A stretch of 64,000 nucleotides of DNA from Thiodiazotropha sp037384425 (GCA_037384425.1 JARROA010000017.1:1-64000); one strand, 5' to 3'. Numbered from the stretch's first letter, positions 10,398 through 19,280 are shown. Notes: a model not told the origin generated them from the letters alone. Program-made: numbers and translations.

Positions 10398-11591
10398 TCA
10401 CGAATTGCCGCTGAAGACCTCGTCCGCCTTGGCGTCGAAGTCCCTCTGCAGGACCTCGATGATGGCGCGCATGACGCGGTCGGTGGTGGTGTCTTTGTCA
10501 TCGTTCTCCAGGATCTGCACGGCACTGTTGTCCGCCTCTGAGAGGAGATAGGATTGCAGTGCCCAGATGGAGTCGAAGTTCGAAAGATATTTGCTCTGGG
10601 CGTCGCGATCCGGTGCTGTCACCCCGCGGCCCTTGAGCTGGCGCTTTAGCGTATCCTGCTTCAGAACCGCCAGCATCACCGGGACGATGACCGCATTGGA
10701 GTTCTTGCGGAAGCGTTCGATCAGCCCCGGGTGGACGTGTACCCCTTCCACGATCAGCGAGACACGCTCGCTGAGTGCCCGATGAATCACCGCTTCACAA
10801 GGCACCGAGACCAGTTCGGACTGGTGCAGATAGCCGTTGATCATCATCTCTTCGGATGCCTCCTTCATCTCCTTGAAGCTGGGCATCTTGCGCCAGGCAT
10901 TGAAAGAGGAGGTGTGCAATGCCGGTAGCAGACGTTCCGGGATCAGCATGCGCATGACCTCGCGCAGCATGTCGGTCGACTGGGTGCGGATGATGCCGAG
11001 GCGATGGGCGACCTCGGTGGCGATGGTGCTCTTGCCGCAGCCGGTGGTGCCGCCGATCAGCATGACGAGCGGGCGGCGACCCCGCTTGTAGTCGATCCAG
11101 ACCAGATAGCGGGTAGCCGTCTCCTTGTCGAATTGCCGTTTCAGTTCGTCATAGGTCAAGCGCCCGATACGATTGCTGTCGACTTCGGTCCGCTGCCGGT
11201 CAACAAGATGCTGATAGATGGACTGGGTTATCAGCGCCGCCTTGTCCGCGGGCAAGCCGGTGGAGGTCAGGCTGCGACGGTGCTCGATGCGCGCAAAGGG
11301 CGAGATCTGTCCCGATCGACTGCGCACCATGACCCGGGGGGTCGGCAGGTTTTGCTCGTAGATCTCCAGAATCTCCTGCGCCTTTATCTTGCGCAATTCG
11401 GTCAGTACCAGTCGGCGCAGTTCCTGGGTGGAGAGATTGGTCTTGTGACTGATCTGTTGCCTGATATCGGTGGCGAGCTGGTAGGCCTGCTCGAATGGCA
11501 TCCCGGCCTCGGTCAGGGAACGGGTCAGGATTCCCCGCAGAAAAGGGGTGGAAGTACCTTCGGATGAGTCGGTGATTAACGTCTTTGCCAT
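10398..11591 (-). CDS. 2-phosphoglycerate kinase-like protein with N-terminal ATP-cone
   Basis: 397 residues. The first 160 residues resemble the ATP-cone domains found at the N-terminus of archaeal 2-phosphoglycerate kinases. A P-loop kinase domain follows: GGTTGCGKST at about 180-189, then STDMLREVMR, and LIVEGVHVHPGL as the likely Walker B strand. In Methanothermus the family makes 2,3-diphosphoglycerate on the way to cyclic 2,3-diphosphoglycerate. The gene lies just upstream of a phosphoglycerate mutase gene on the same strand. The substrate here is inferred from family and neighbour; other small phosphorylated acids are possible. Confidence 0.78.
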   Translation of the reverse strand: MAKTLITDSSEGTSTPFLRGILTRSLTEAGMPFEQAYQLATDIRQQISHKTNLSTQELRRLVLTELRKIKAQEILEIYEQNLPTPRVMVRSRSGQISPFARIEHRRSLTSTGLPADKAALITQSIYQHLVDRQRTEVDSNRIGRLTYDELKRQFDKETATRYLVWIDYKRGRRPLVMLIGGTTGCGKSTIATEVAHRLGIIRTQSTDMLREVMRMLIPERLLPALHTSSFNAWRKMPSFKEMKEASEEMMINGYLHQSELVSVPCEAVIHRALSERVSLIVEGVHVHPGLIERFRKNSNAVIVPVMLAVLKQDTLKRQLKGRGVTAPDRDAQSKYLSNFDSIWALQSYLLSEADNSAVQILENDDKDTTTDRVMRAIIEVLQRDFDAKADEVFSGNS

Positions 11592-11674
11592 GGAGCTGCC
11601 GTTGTCCCCGCCGAGCCTCGGCGGGATCGAATGATCAGCCCCTATCTTTGACTATTCCAGGTTTGACGTCCAGC

Positions 11675-13408
11675 TCATTCCTGAGGCGTGTCGCTCCAGA
11701 TATAGATCGCTTCGGCCTTGTTGCCTGGCGGTGTGTAGTTGAGCTGTTTACAGAGCGATCTGACCAACACGATGCCCCGGCCACTATAGAGTGTTTCGGG
11801 AACCTCCCGTGGCAGCACCCGTGTGATGTCAAAGCCTCGACCGCTGTCTTCCACCTCGATCACCATGTAACCGCTTTGGTGCAGTTTGTGGATGCGCAGA
11901 CCGATCTGTATCCGCCCTTCGGTGAGGGAGTGCAGGCGCTGTTCGCGCTGATGGAAATAGTTGGTGAAGCCATCCTCGCCCTGCTTCAGTTTCGAATCCA
12001 GCTGCAGCACACCGTGATCGAGCGCGTTGACATAGAGTTCGGTCAGTATGGTGAAGAGCGGGCGCCGGTGTTCGTGCAAACCGGCGGTCTCCTGGATGTA
12101 GTTGATCAGGATTGGTACCGGATCGGCCTGGCGCAGTTGTGTACCGTGCAGGGTCAGACGAAATTCGATGCAGTCATCCTCGCCTTGAGCCAGCATTGCC
12201 TCCAGCCGCTCCGCCTCGCTGCCTACGGCCGGCGCCTCCTTTTCCCAACCCGGCAACAGTGTCGGGAACAACGGGATCTCCACCGCGCTGATGTCGTCGT
12301 CCTGGGGCGCCTGCTCGCAAAAGGTCTCCAGGTTTTCCGCCAGTCGGTCGATCAGGAAGTCGCACTCGTGGCATTCGGTGATCGACGTGATCAGCCGCTC
12401 TTTGCCGAAAAACTCCCCGGCAGGATTGCGCGCCTCGGTCACACCGTCGGTGGCGAGAATCACCCGGTCTCCGATCTCGATCGGGATGAAGAGGGTCTCA
12501 TCCTTGTAGCTGATATCGGGGGCGATACCCAGCGGCAGCGCCTGTGAGCTGAAGCGCTGTTTGACACACTGCTGCGTGCGATCGACCAGGAACGATTCCG
12601 GCATGCCGCAGTTGATCAGTGTGATGTGATCGAGCTGGCTGTCGACTTTGAGAAACTGGGCCGCGAGAAACATGCCGGTAGGCAACAGGGCGTTCAACTT
12701 GTTGTTGATGGCGTAAAGGATCTGCTGCGGGGCAAAGCCCTTGGCGGTCATGGAGCGGAAGACCTCGGAGGTCGGCAGCGCGCCGAGGGCGGCGGCCAGG
12801 CCGTGTCCGGTGAAATCCCCCAGCAGAACATGAAGATCGTGCGAAGGGGCGAAGGCGGTGAGCAACAGATCGCCGCTGAAGACGCTGGCCGGTTTCAGCA
12901 GACTGCGGATCTGGTCCAGCGCCACGTTGTCCGCCACTACAGCGCTGTTGAAGACCTGCTCGGCGATCTCCTCGTCACGCTGCATGCGGCTGTAGAGGGT
13001 GCGGGTGGCCTGATGCAGGGCGTGAATGCGTTCCATGGCGGTGACTTTGGCCGATAGCACCGTGAAGCTGAACGGTTTGGCCAGAAAGTCGTCACCGCCC
13101 ACTTCGACACAGCGGGCTAGGGCCTTTTCATCCGACATGGCGGTGAGAAAGATGACCGGAACGAAGTGGTCCCCAGACAGTTGTTTGATGCGGCGGGTCG
13201 CCTCATAGCCGTCCATCACCGGCATCATCACATCCATGAATATGATGTCGGGTTCATGCCGGCTGAACTTGTCCACCGCCTGCGCCCCGTCTGTTGCCTC
13301 AATGACATCGTAACCCCTTTTTTTAAGTAGGGATTTGAGGATCAGGCGGTTGGTCTCCTCGTCCTCGACGATGAGCGCGAGCCGGCGCATGGTGGGGATG
13401 CTGGTCAT
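11675..13408 (-). CDS. Response regulator with PP2C phosphatase (RsbU/SpoIIE-type) and HATPase domain
   Basis: 577 residues. An N-terminal receiver domain has the acidic pocket (VEDEE) and phospho-acceptor Asp59 (IIFMDVMMPVMDG). A PP2C domain of the SpoIIE/RsbU class follows (SGDLLLTAFAPSHD, LGDFTGHGLAAALGALP, ILATDGVTEARN). The last 140 residues form a GHKL/HATPase module (LYVNALDHGV, EVEDSGRGFD, GRGIVLVRSL). This is the layout of two-component-controlled partner-switching regulators, in which the kinase domain phosphorylates an anti-sigma antagonist and the phosphatase reverses it. No STAS-only antagonist gene lies next to it. A GGTGCGGC-type repeat lies just upstream. Confidence 0.9.
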   Translation of the reverse strand: MTSIPTMRRLALIVEDEETNRLILKSLLKKRGYDVIEATDGAQAVDKFSRHEPDIIFMDVMMPVMDGYEATRRIKQLSGDHFVPVIFLTAMSDEKALARCVEVGGDDFLAKPFSFTVLSAKVTAMERIHALHQATRTLYSRMQRDEEIAEQVFNSAVVADNVALDQIRSLLKPASVFSGDLLLTAFAPSHDLHVLLGDFTGHGLAAALGALPTSEVFRSMTAKGFAPQQILYAINNKLNALLPTGMFLAAQFLKVDSQLDHITLINCGMPESFLVDRTQQCVKQRFSSQALPLGIAPDISYKDETLFIPIEIGDRVILATDGVTEARNPAGEFFGKERLITSITECHECDFLIDRLAENLETFCEQAPQDDDISAVEIPLFPTLLPGWEKEAPAVGSEAERLEAMLAQGEDDCIEFRLTLHGTQLRQADPVPILINYIQETAGLHEHRRPLFTILTELYVNALDHGVLQLDSKLKQGEDGFTNYFHQREQRLHSLTEGRIQIGLRIHKLHQSGYMVIEVEDSGRGFDITRVLPREVPETLYSGRGIVLVRSLCKQLNYTPPGNKAEAIYIWSDTPQE

Positions 13409-13450
13409 GGGATCTCGTTAGCGTTCGCCATCTGTATTCAAGCACTGAGC

Positions 13451-13509
13451 CGGTGCGGCAAGCCGCACCCTACAGATGATCGATGCGTAGGGTGCGGCTT
13501 GCCGCACCG
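13451..13509. repeat. Large inverted repeat of the GGTGCGGC family
   Basis: Two perfect 23-base arms (13451-13473 and 13487-13509) around a 13-base centre. Each arm itself contains the 18-base palindrome GGTGCGGC-AA/TT-GCCGCACC, ending in CCTAC on the inner side. It is the most complete copy in the window and lies between divergent genes. A longer reading frame of the MlaE-like gene would start inside it, so that start was rejected. Confidence 0.9.
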
Positions 13510-13638
13510 ATAGTGTCGATATCTTGTGATTGTCTCTTCTATATAACGGCATTGGGATTTAAAAACTTAATCCTTGACGGGTCTGAACCGTCTCAGCAAG
13601 ATGGATCGGCAGACCGGCCAAGGGAACCGATTGCACAG

Positions 13639-14766
13639 ATGCAGCCTTCACTCACCATCACCTATCCGAGCGGCGAATCGGCTCTCCTGACGCTGGAGGG
13701 GGACTGGACCCTGGACCAGATGCGACTGGAGTGGAGCGGCTTCCAGCTCGAGCTGGCCGCGCGCGCCTCATTGCACCGGGTGCGGCTGGAGTGTGCGCAG
13801 CTGGGGCAGTGGGACAGCCGTCTCCTGACCCTGTTACAGGCGCTGTTCGACTTCGCTGAGGAGCGGGGGATCGAACTCGATCTCTCCGGCCTGCCAGAGG
13901 GCGTCGTGCGTTTGCTCAAACTCTCCAGAGCGGTACCGGAACGCACCGGCAATCCGCACCAAGAGGCCACGGGCTCGCTGCTCCACAACATCGGCGAGAT
14001 GACCCTCGCCGGCTGGCGGGAACTGCAACAGTTCAATGCCTTCGTTGGCGAACTGCTGCTGTCGTTCGGTCGCCTGCTGAGCGGACGGGCCAGCTTCCGA
14101 CGCATCGATCTGTTGCGTTTTCTGCAGTCGGCCGGTCCCGAGGCGTTGCCGATCGTCACCCTCATCGGGCTGCTGGTCGGAGCGGTGCTGGCCTTCGTTG
14201 GCGCGGTGCAGCTGCAGATGTTCGGGGCCGAGATCTATGTCGCCAATCTGGTCGGTCTCGGTTCGGTGCGTGAGATGGGAGCCATGATGACCGCCATCAT
14301 CATGGCCGGCCGCACCGGATCGGCCTACGCCGCCCAGCTCGGCACCATGCAGGTCAACGATGAGATCGATGCGTTGAAGACCTTCGGCATTTCGGTGATC
14401 GACTTCCTGGTGCTGCCGAGAACCCTGGCGCTGCTGCTCATGTTGCCTCTGCTGACCCTCTGGGCCGACGTACTGGGCATCCTTGGCGGCCTGCTGGTGG
14501 GGGTGCTGGTACTCGATATCAGCCTGCTGGAGTATCTGATCCAGACCCGGGACTCCATGGGGTTGTGGGATCTCGCGGTGGGTTTGATCAAGAGTGTGAT
14601 TTTCGCCCTGGTGATCGCCATGTCGGGCTGCCTGAGAGGTCTGCAGAGCGGGCGCAACTCCTCCGCCGTGGGCAACGCCACCACCTCGGCGACGGTGACC
14701 GCGATCCTGCTGATCGTGATCTGGGACGCCATCACCACCATCCTATTCAACCAGTTGGGGATCTGA
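13639..14766 (+). CDS. MlaE/PqiA-like ABC permease with N-terminal STAS domain
   Basis: 375 residues from ATG 13639. The in-frame codon at 13483 is rejected because it lies in the repeat. Residues 1-100 form a STAS-like domain (LTLEGDWTLDQM, LDLSGLPEGVVRLL). The rest is a MlaE-type permease with several membrane helices and the family core (VREMGAMMTAIIMAGRTGSA, MQVNDEIDALKTFG). It is the first of four tightly packed genes: permease, ATPase, MCE protein and PqiC-like lipoprotein. Together they form a lipid-transport ABC system between the inner and outer membranes. The direction of transport and the lipid cannot be told from the sequence. Confidence 0.92.
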   Translation: MQPSLTITYPSGESALLTLEGDWTLDQMRLEWSGFQLELAARASLHRVRLECAQLGQWDSRLLTLLQALFDFAEERGIELDLSGLPEGVVRLLKLSRAVPERTGNPHQEATGSLLHNIGEMTLAGWRELQQFNAFVGELLLSFGRLLSGRASFRRIDLLRFLQSAGPEALPIVTLIGLLVGAVLAFVGAVQLQMFGAEIYVANLVGLGSVREMGAMMTAIIMAGRTGSAYAAQLGTMQVNDEIDALKTFGISVIDFLVLPRTLALLLMLPLLTLWADVLGILGGLLVGVLVLDISLLEYLIQTRDSMGLWDLAVGLIKSVIFALVIAMSGCLRGLQSGRNSSAVGNATTSATVTAILLIVIWDAITTILFNQLGI

Positions 14767-14769
14767 ACC

Positions 14770-15579
14770 ATGGGCCGGGTCGCCACAGCCGCTACCACCG
14801 ACCGGGAGGCCCATATCCAGGTCCGGGGTCTGACCATGGCCTACGGCGAGGTGGTGATTCAGCGCGATCTCAACTTCGCTATCGGGCGCGGCGACGTCTT
14901 CATCATCATGGGCGGCAGCGGTTGTGGCAAGAGTACCCTGCTGCGTCACCTGATCGGGCTGAAGCCGCCGGCGGCGGGGGAGGTGATCTACCACGGGAGC
15001 TCTCTGTGGGATCACACCGATGAGGAGCGTGACAGCCTGATGCGCCGCATGGGGGTGCTCTACCAGAGCGGTGCTCTCTGGACCTCCATGACCCTGGCCG
15101 AGAATGTAGCCCTGCCGTTGCAGCAATACACCAGGTTGCCAACGGGGCAGATTCGCGAGCTGGTCTCCTATAAACTGGCCCTGGTGGGCCTGCGGGGCTT
15201 CGAGGACTACTATCCTGCCGAGATCAGCGGCGGCATGCAGAAGCGGGCCGGACTGGCGCGCGCCATGGCCCTGGATCCGGAGCTGCTCTTCTTTGACGAG
15301 CCCTCCGCTGGTCTCGATCCGGTCAGCGCCAGGCGCCTGGACGATCTGATCCTGGAGTTGAATCAGAGCCTCGGCACCACGGTGGTGGTGGTAACCCACG
15401 AACTGGCCAGCATCTTCGCCATCGGCAACAATTCGGTCTTTCTCGATCCGGAGAGCAAGACCATGATCGCTGCAGGGGATCCGAACACCCTGTTGAAAAC
15501 GTCGACCGATCCCCGGGTGATCAGCTTTCTGACCCGTGGCGAAGCGGCGCAGCGTACGCATCGAGAGGAGGGGAGATGA
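14770..15579 (+). CDS. MlaF-like ABC transporter ATP-binding protein
   Basis: 269 residues. The Walker A motif GGSGCGKST is at about 48-56, the signature ISGGMQKRAGLARAM near 160, and Walker B (LLFFDEPSAGLDP) follows. The SGGMQKRAGLARA form is typical of the Mla family. It starts 3 bases after the permease and overlaps the MCE gene by 4 bases. It energises the lipid transporter encoded around it. Confidence 0.95.
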   Translation: MGRVATAATTDREAHIQVRGLTMAYGEVVIQRDLNFAIGRGDVFIIMGGSGCGKSTLLRHLIGLKPPAAGEVIYHGSSLWDHTDEERDSLMRRMGVLYQSGALWTSMTLAENVALPLQQYTRLPTGQIRELVSYKLALVGLRGFEDYYPAEISGGMQKRAGLARAMALDPELLFFDEPSAGLDPVSARRLDDLILELNQSLGTTVVVVTHELASIFAIGNNSVFLDPESKTMIAAGDPNTLLKTSTDPRVISFLTRGEAAQRTHREEGR

Positions 15580-16592
15580 GCCGTCAGGGAAAGGTCAATC
15601 CGGGGATGATCGGCGCCTTCGTGCTCGGCGCCATACTGTTGGGATTGGGCGCCGTCTTCTATCTCTCCGACAGCGGTTTCGGCAGCCAGAGCCATAAATT
15701 CATCCTCTATTTCCGAGGCGACATCAAGGGCCTGCAGGTGGGGGCGCCGGTGAATTTTCGCGGGGTCAAGATCGGACAGGTCGAGTCGATGAGCATCGCC
15801 TATGAAAAGCAGACTCGCCAGTTCCGTATCCCCGTCATCATCAGTATCGACGGCAACAAGGTCGGTTTCGACGGGGGCCCTGAAGAGCGGGACCGGGTAT
15901 TCGATCTGCCGGCCCTGATCGAGCAGGGCTTGCGTGCGCGGCTCAACCTGCAGAGTCTGGTCACCGGCAAACTGGAGATCGATCTCGATCTGATCCCCGA
16001 CAGCGAGGTGCGGCTGGTCGGTCGCGGTGACGCCTATCCGGAGATTCCGACGCTGGAATCGAGCATGGAGAAGCTGGCCAATGCCTTCGAGGAGCTGCCG
16101 CTGGAGCGGATCACACGCCAGATCAGCGAGCTGCTCGACAGCTTCGATAAAATTGCCGCCGCCGGTGAGATCCCGAAGATGATCGAACGTTTCGGTGCCA
16201 TCGCCCAACGCCTCGATACCCTCTCCCAGCAGCTCGAGCAGGAGACCCCGAAGCTCTTCGCCAGCACGCAACAGACCCTGGATGACACCCGGGAGTTGTT
16301 GCGGGAGCTGACCGAGGCGACAAAGGAGACCCGGCAGATGATCGGACGCTCGGAGAAGCAGCTCGACACAGCCTTCGCCAACTGGAACGCCACCCTGGCC
16401 AGCGGCGAGGAGACTTTCGAACAGGTCCGACAGGTGGCCGTCTCTGCAGACAGAGTGGTGCGACTGGATTCTCCGTTGATGACGGAATTGAACGCCGCCC
16501 TGCGTGAGATGACTGCGGCGGCACGCTCCCTGAGGGTGATGGCCGACTATCTGGAGCGCCACCCTGAGGCGCTGTTGCGAGGAAAACAGTGA
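15576..16592 (+). CDS. MCE/MlaD family periplasmic lipid-transport protein
   Basis: 338 residues. One N-terminal membrane anchor (PGMIGAFVLGAILLGLGAVF) is followed by a single MCE domain (FRGDIKGLQVGAPVNFRGVKIG). A long helical region of about residues 160-320 is full of heptad-like Leu/Ile and charged residues. Single-MCE proteins of this kind form hexameric rings that carry lipids across the periplasm; the long coiled helix suggests a needle-like extension. It overlaps the ATPase gene by 4 bases and the next gene by one base. Confidence 0.93.
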   Translation: MSRQGKVNPGMIGAFVLGAILLGLGAVFYLSDSGFGSQSHKFILYFRGDIKGLQVGAPVNFRGVKIGQVESMSIAYEKQTRQFRIPVIISIDGNKVGFDGGPEERDRVFDLPALIEQGLRARLNLQSLVTGKLEIDLDLIPDSEVRLVGRGDAYPEIPTLESSMEKLANAFEELPLERITRQISELLDSFDKIAAAGEIPKMIERFGAIAQRLDTLSQQLEQETPKLFASTQQTLDDTRELLRELTEATKETRQMIGRSEKQLDTAFANWNATLASGEETFEQVRQVAVSADRVVRLDSPLMTELNAALREMTAAARSLRVMADYLERHPEALLRGKQ

Positions 16593-17221
16593 TGCGTTTA
16601 GAAGCCAATCTGATACTCCAGTGGTTGGTACCGGTGGCCCTGCTGGTCTGGTTGACCGGTTGCGCGACACCCTCCCAACCCTCCCGTTTTTACAGATTGG
16701 AGGGCAGCGTACCGACACCAGCCATGCCGCAGTCCGTGCTTCCCGGCGAGTCGCTGCCGCTGATCGGTATCGGGCCGGTGGAACTCGCCAGCTACCTCGA
16801 CCGGCCGCAGATGGTCGAACGCAGCTCCCCCCACCGAGTACAGCTGCACGAGTTCGACCGCTGGGCAGGCACCCTGCAGGAGAACGCCGTCCAACTGCTC
16901 AGGGATGCGATACAGCGGGAGTTGACCGGGGCGCAGGTAATTGGCTATCCCTGGCACAGCAGCGTGCGTCCCGACTACGAGGTGGTGGTGACCATCAACC
17001 GCTTCGAACGACAGGGCGGAGAGGTGCGGTTGGAGGCGCGCTGGACTCTGGTGAAGCAACCCCAGGGGCGGTTGCTGAGACTCGGCCGGCAGCCTTTCGC
17101 ATCGACGCTCGACGGCAGCGGCATGGAGGCTACTGTGGCCGCCGCCAGCCTCGCCCTGGAGCGTCTGGGACAAACCCTGGCCAGGGAGCTGGCACCTCTG
17201 CTGGACTCTCATCGGAAATAG
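16592..17221 (+). CDS. PqiC-like ABC-type transport auxiliary lipoprotein
   Basis: 209 residues from the ATG that overlaps the upstream stop (TGATG). The GTG one codon earlier is less likely. The signal ends in a lipobox (WLTGC), followed by the family start RFYRLEG. The domain contains IGPVELASYLDRPQMVER and the HEFDRWAGTLQENAVQLLRD segment conserved in the PqiC group. It is probably an outer-membrane-anchored partner of the MCE protein. It closes the four-gene lipid-transport operon. Confidence 0.9.
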   Translation: MRLEANLILQWLVPVALLVWLTGCATPSQPSRFYRLEGSVPTPAMPQSVLPGESLPLIGIGPVELASYLDRPQMVERSSPHRVQLHEFDRWAGTLQENAVQLLRDAIQRELTGAQVIGYPWHSSVRPDYEVVVTINRFERQGGEVRLEARWTLVKQPQGRLLRLGRQPFASTLDGSGMEATVAAASLALERLGQTLARELAPLLDSHRK

Positions 17222-17301
17222 AGACCACGCCTCCGGCGATCCGGTGCGCACGCAAAGTGCGGTTTCCCGATTCCGGTTTGATCCGCGTTATCCCTTGCAG
17301 A

Positions 17302-17340
17302 CAAAAAAGACTGGCCGACAAACCAGGCAGGGCCAGTCTG
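17302..17340 (-). terminator. Rho-independent terminator on the minus strand without an obvious gene
   Basis: A 9-base stem (AGACTGGCC with GGCCAGTCT) and a 14-base loop are followed, on the minus strand only, by TTTTTT. No minus-strand gene ends here, so it would serve a leftward transcript beginning between about 17350 and 17510. Confidence 0.6.
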
Positions 17341-17399
17341 TTGCGACTTGACGGCTGAGTCTCTCGAGTAGCTTAAATGCGAGTGAAGGGGGCTGACGG

Positions 17400-17428
17400 A
17401 TGTCACCTCATCGTAACCAAACTGACCG
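17400..17428 (+). promoter_or_regulatory. Possible Pho box upstream of the PhoX-like gene
   Basis: Three 7-base units with 4-base spacers, ATGTCAC-CTCA-TCGTAAC-CAAA-CTGACCG, follow the 11-base PhoB periodicity. The individual half-sites only partly match CTGTCAT. The site lies about 83-110 bases before the start. This is a weak call supported by the gene's family. Confidence 0.3.
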
Positions 17429-17510
17429 CAAAGAATCATCGGGCGAACACAATTCCTGACTACAGTACTTGTGCTTTTTATACCAAATATCCACTTCTGG
17501 AGAACTGTAA

Positions 17511-19034
17511 ATGGGACGTTTCGCAAAGAAAACACTCTCGCTCGGTCTGTTGCTGGCATGCGCTCAATATGCCGCTGCCGGCACCGATATCTTCTTCAAT
17601 CCGCTGACCCAGTCGACAGCCGTTGCCCTGGTACCTAACCACCTCAACGAGCTGAATTCACCCTGGCAGGCGCCTGCCGGCGTGAGCTACACCAACCTGA
17701 CCAGTCTGCACGAAATCGAGGCGGACGCCGACCAGTCGAGCGTGCGCGTGCCGGGACTTGGCGCGAATGCGTCAATGACCGACATGAGCGCGTTCGATCC
17801 CAGCGGTCGCTACATCTTTCTGCCGCATGAGACCCAGTACGGCGCCGGTGTGACCCGCTACGACACCGAGACGGACAAGGCCACCAATCTGTTCATGGGC
17901 GACATGAATGGCGCCAACGGCGTATGGGACGACGATTTCGGCGCCCTGGATCCGGCGACCTGGACCCCCAGGAACACCCTGCTGGTCGCCGAGGAGTGGT
18001 CCGGCCAGGGACGGGCCTTCGAAATCCTGAATCCGATGGCGAACGTAGACGCCGGAGAGCAGATCATCCTCAACGAGCTGAACAGTATCCCCAACGTCTC
18101 CCACGAAGGTCTGCGCTTCAACCATCGGGGTTCCGCGATCTATTTCGTGGATGAGTTCAACTCCGGGTCCATTTACAAGTTCGTACCTTCGAGGAGGGGT
18201 GACTACACCAAAGGCCAGTCCTTCGTGCTCGTCGTGGACGCTTTCAACGGCGACGCTTATGCGAACTGGAACAGCGGGGCGAACGCTGGCGCCATACGTA
18301 CCGGCATGGCGACATGGGTGCCTCTGACCGATGTCGAAGGCAATACCCTGCCAGGTATCTCTGATCCCTTCGACAACTTCACGCGTGGCGGTAGAGCCGC
18401 CGCCGACGATGTCAACGGCACCCCGTACGGCCGTCCGGAAGACGTGGAAGTGGGTTATCTGAAAAACCGTCACGAAGCCCTCTATTTCACCGCCACCTCC
18501 GAGCAGGCGGTCTACTCCGTCGAGGAGCTGCGCCACAACCGAGCCGTCGTGCGCCTGGCTGCCCAGGCCGGCGAGACTCCTTACAATCTGGGCTACCCCG
18601 CCACCACGGGTACGTTGAGTTCACCGGACAATCTGGCGCAGGACGCCCTCGGCAATATCTACGTGATCGAAGACAAGCCCAATGGTGACAACCTGGGCGG
18701 CGATGTCTGGTTCCTGCGGGATACCGACAGTGACGGTGTGGCCGAGTCCCTTGACCATTTCCTCAGTCTGCAGGTCAAAGGTGCCGAACACACGGGCATG
18801 ATCTTCAATCCGGCAAACCCGACACAGTTCATCATCAATGTGCAACATCCCGAAAGCACCCTCGACGTCGACAACGGCATGGGTGATGCCACCTGGATGT
18901 TCGATATCAAGGGTGTTGTGGCGCCCCCCTGTGTGGAGCACGACCAGCAGGACGGGGTGACCACCTGCGATGAATCGGACAGTACCAACTTCATCAAGAA
19001 GCTGATGAAAACCGCCCATCACCATCACCACTGA
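17511..19034 (+). CDS. PhoX/DUF839 family secreted protein with natural C-terminal penta-histidine
   Basis: 507 residues. A Sec-type signal peptide (GRFAKKTLSLGLLLACAQYAAAG) is preceded by a good ribosome site (TCTGGAGAA). The mature chain shows beta-propeller-like PhoX/DUF839 segments: FDPSGRYIFLPHET, NTLLVAEEWSGQGRAFEI, HEGLRFNHRGSAIYFVDEF, GRPEDVEVG and GNIYVIEDKPNGD. Characterised PhoX enzymes are calcium/iron phosphatases exported by Tat; here no twin-arginine motif is seen, and the protein is shorter. The last residues are AHHHHH, just before the stop. It stands alone between two terminator-like hairpins. Phosphatase activity is likely but not certain for this subgroup. Confidence 0.82.
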   Translation: MGRFAKKTLSLGLLLACAQYAAAGTDIFFNPLTQSTAVALVPNHLNELNSPWQAPAGVSYTNLTSLHEIEADADQSSVRVPGLGANASMTDMSAFDPSGRYIFLPHETQYGAGVTRYDTETDKATNLFMGDMNGANGVWDDDFGALDPATWTPRNTLLVAEEWSGQGRAFEILNPMANVDAGEQIILNELNSIPNVSHEGLRFNHRGSAIYFVDEFNSGSIYKFVPSRRGDYTKGQSFVLVVDAFNGDAYANWNSGANAGAIRTGMATWVPLTDVEGNTLPGISDPFDNFTRGGRAAADDVNGTPYGRPEDVEVGYLKNRHEALYFTATSEQAVYSVEELRHNRAVVRLAAQAGETPYNLGYPATTGTLSSPDNLAQDALGNIYVIEDKPNGDNLGGDVWFLRDTDSDGVAESLDHFLSLQVKGAEHTGMIFNPANPTQFIINVQHPESTLDVDNGMGDATWMFDIKGVVAPPCVEHDQQDGVTTCDESDSTNFIKKLMKTAHHHHH

Positions 19035-19050
19035 GGGCACAATAACGCTC

Positions 19051-19124
19051 ATCCCGTCGAGTCCTGGTCGACGGGATCGAGTGAGTGTTCGACGCCTGGC
19101 CATGTGGTCAGGCGTTTTTCTTTT
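19051..19124 (+). terminator. Terminator region after the PhoX-like gene
   Basis: Two hairpins lie in a row. The first has perfect 10-base arms (ATCCCGTCGA at 19051-19060, complement at 19068-19077) and no T run. The second (CGCCTG with CAGGCG, 19093-19114) is followed by TTTTTCTTTT and is a typical intrinsic terminator. Confidence 0.8.
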
Positions 19125-19280
19125 GGGATTCAGAGTTCCCTGCACGGCGGGAAAAAATACGTTGAGCGTCTTGCTTGAGGTGTCGGCTGAAGTGCAGGCC
19201 CTACCGAGATTTGATCCGCACCCAAACAACAGGGACGTGAGAATTTGTCAGGCTTCGGATTAGTACTCATACTTTCAAGT

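Noticed and set aside
13483..13638. Extended N-terminus for the MlaE-like permease
   Set aside because: The added codons lie in a dispersed repeat, and the family normally starts at the STAS domain.
19010..19034. Engineered His tag (vector contamination)
   Set aside because: Five histidines only, in a natural context with an intact downstream terminator and native gene.
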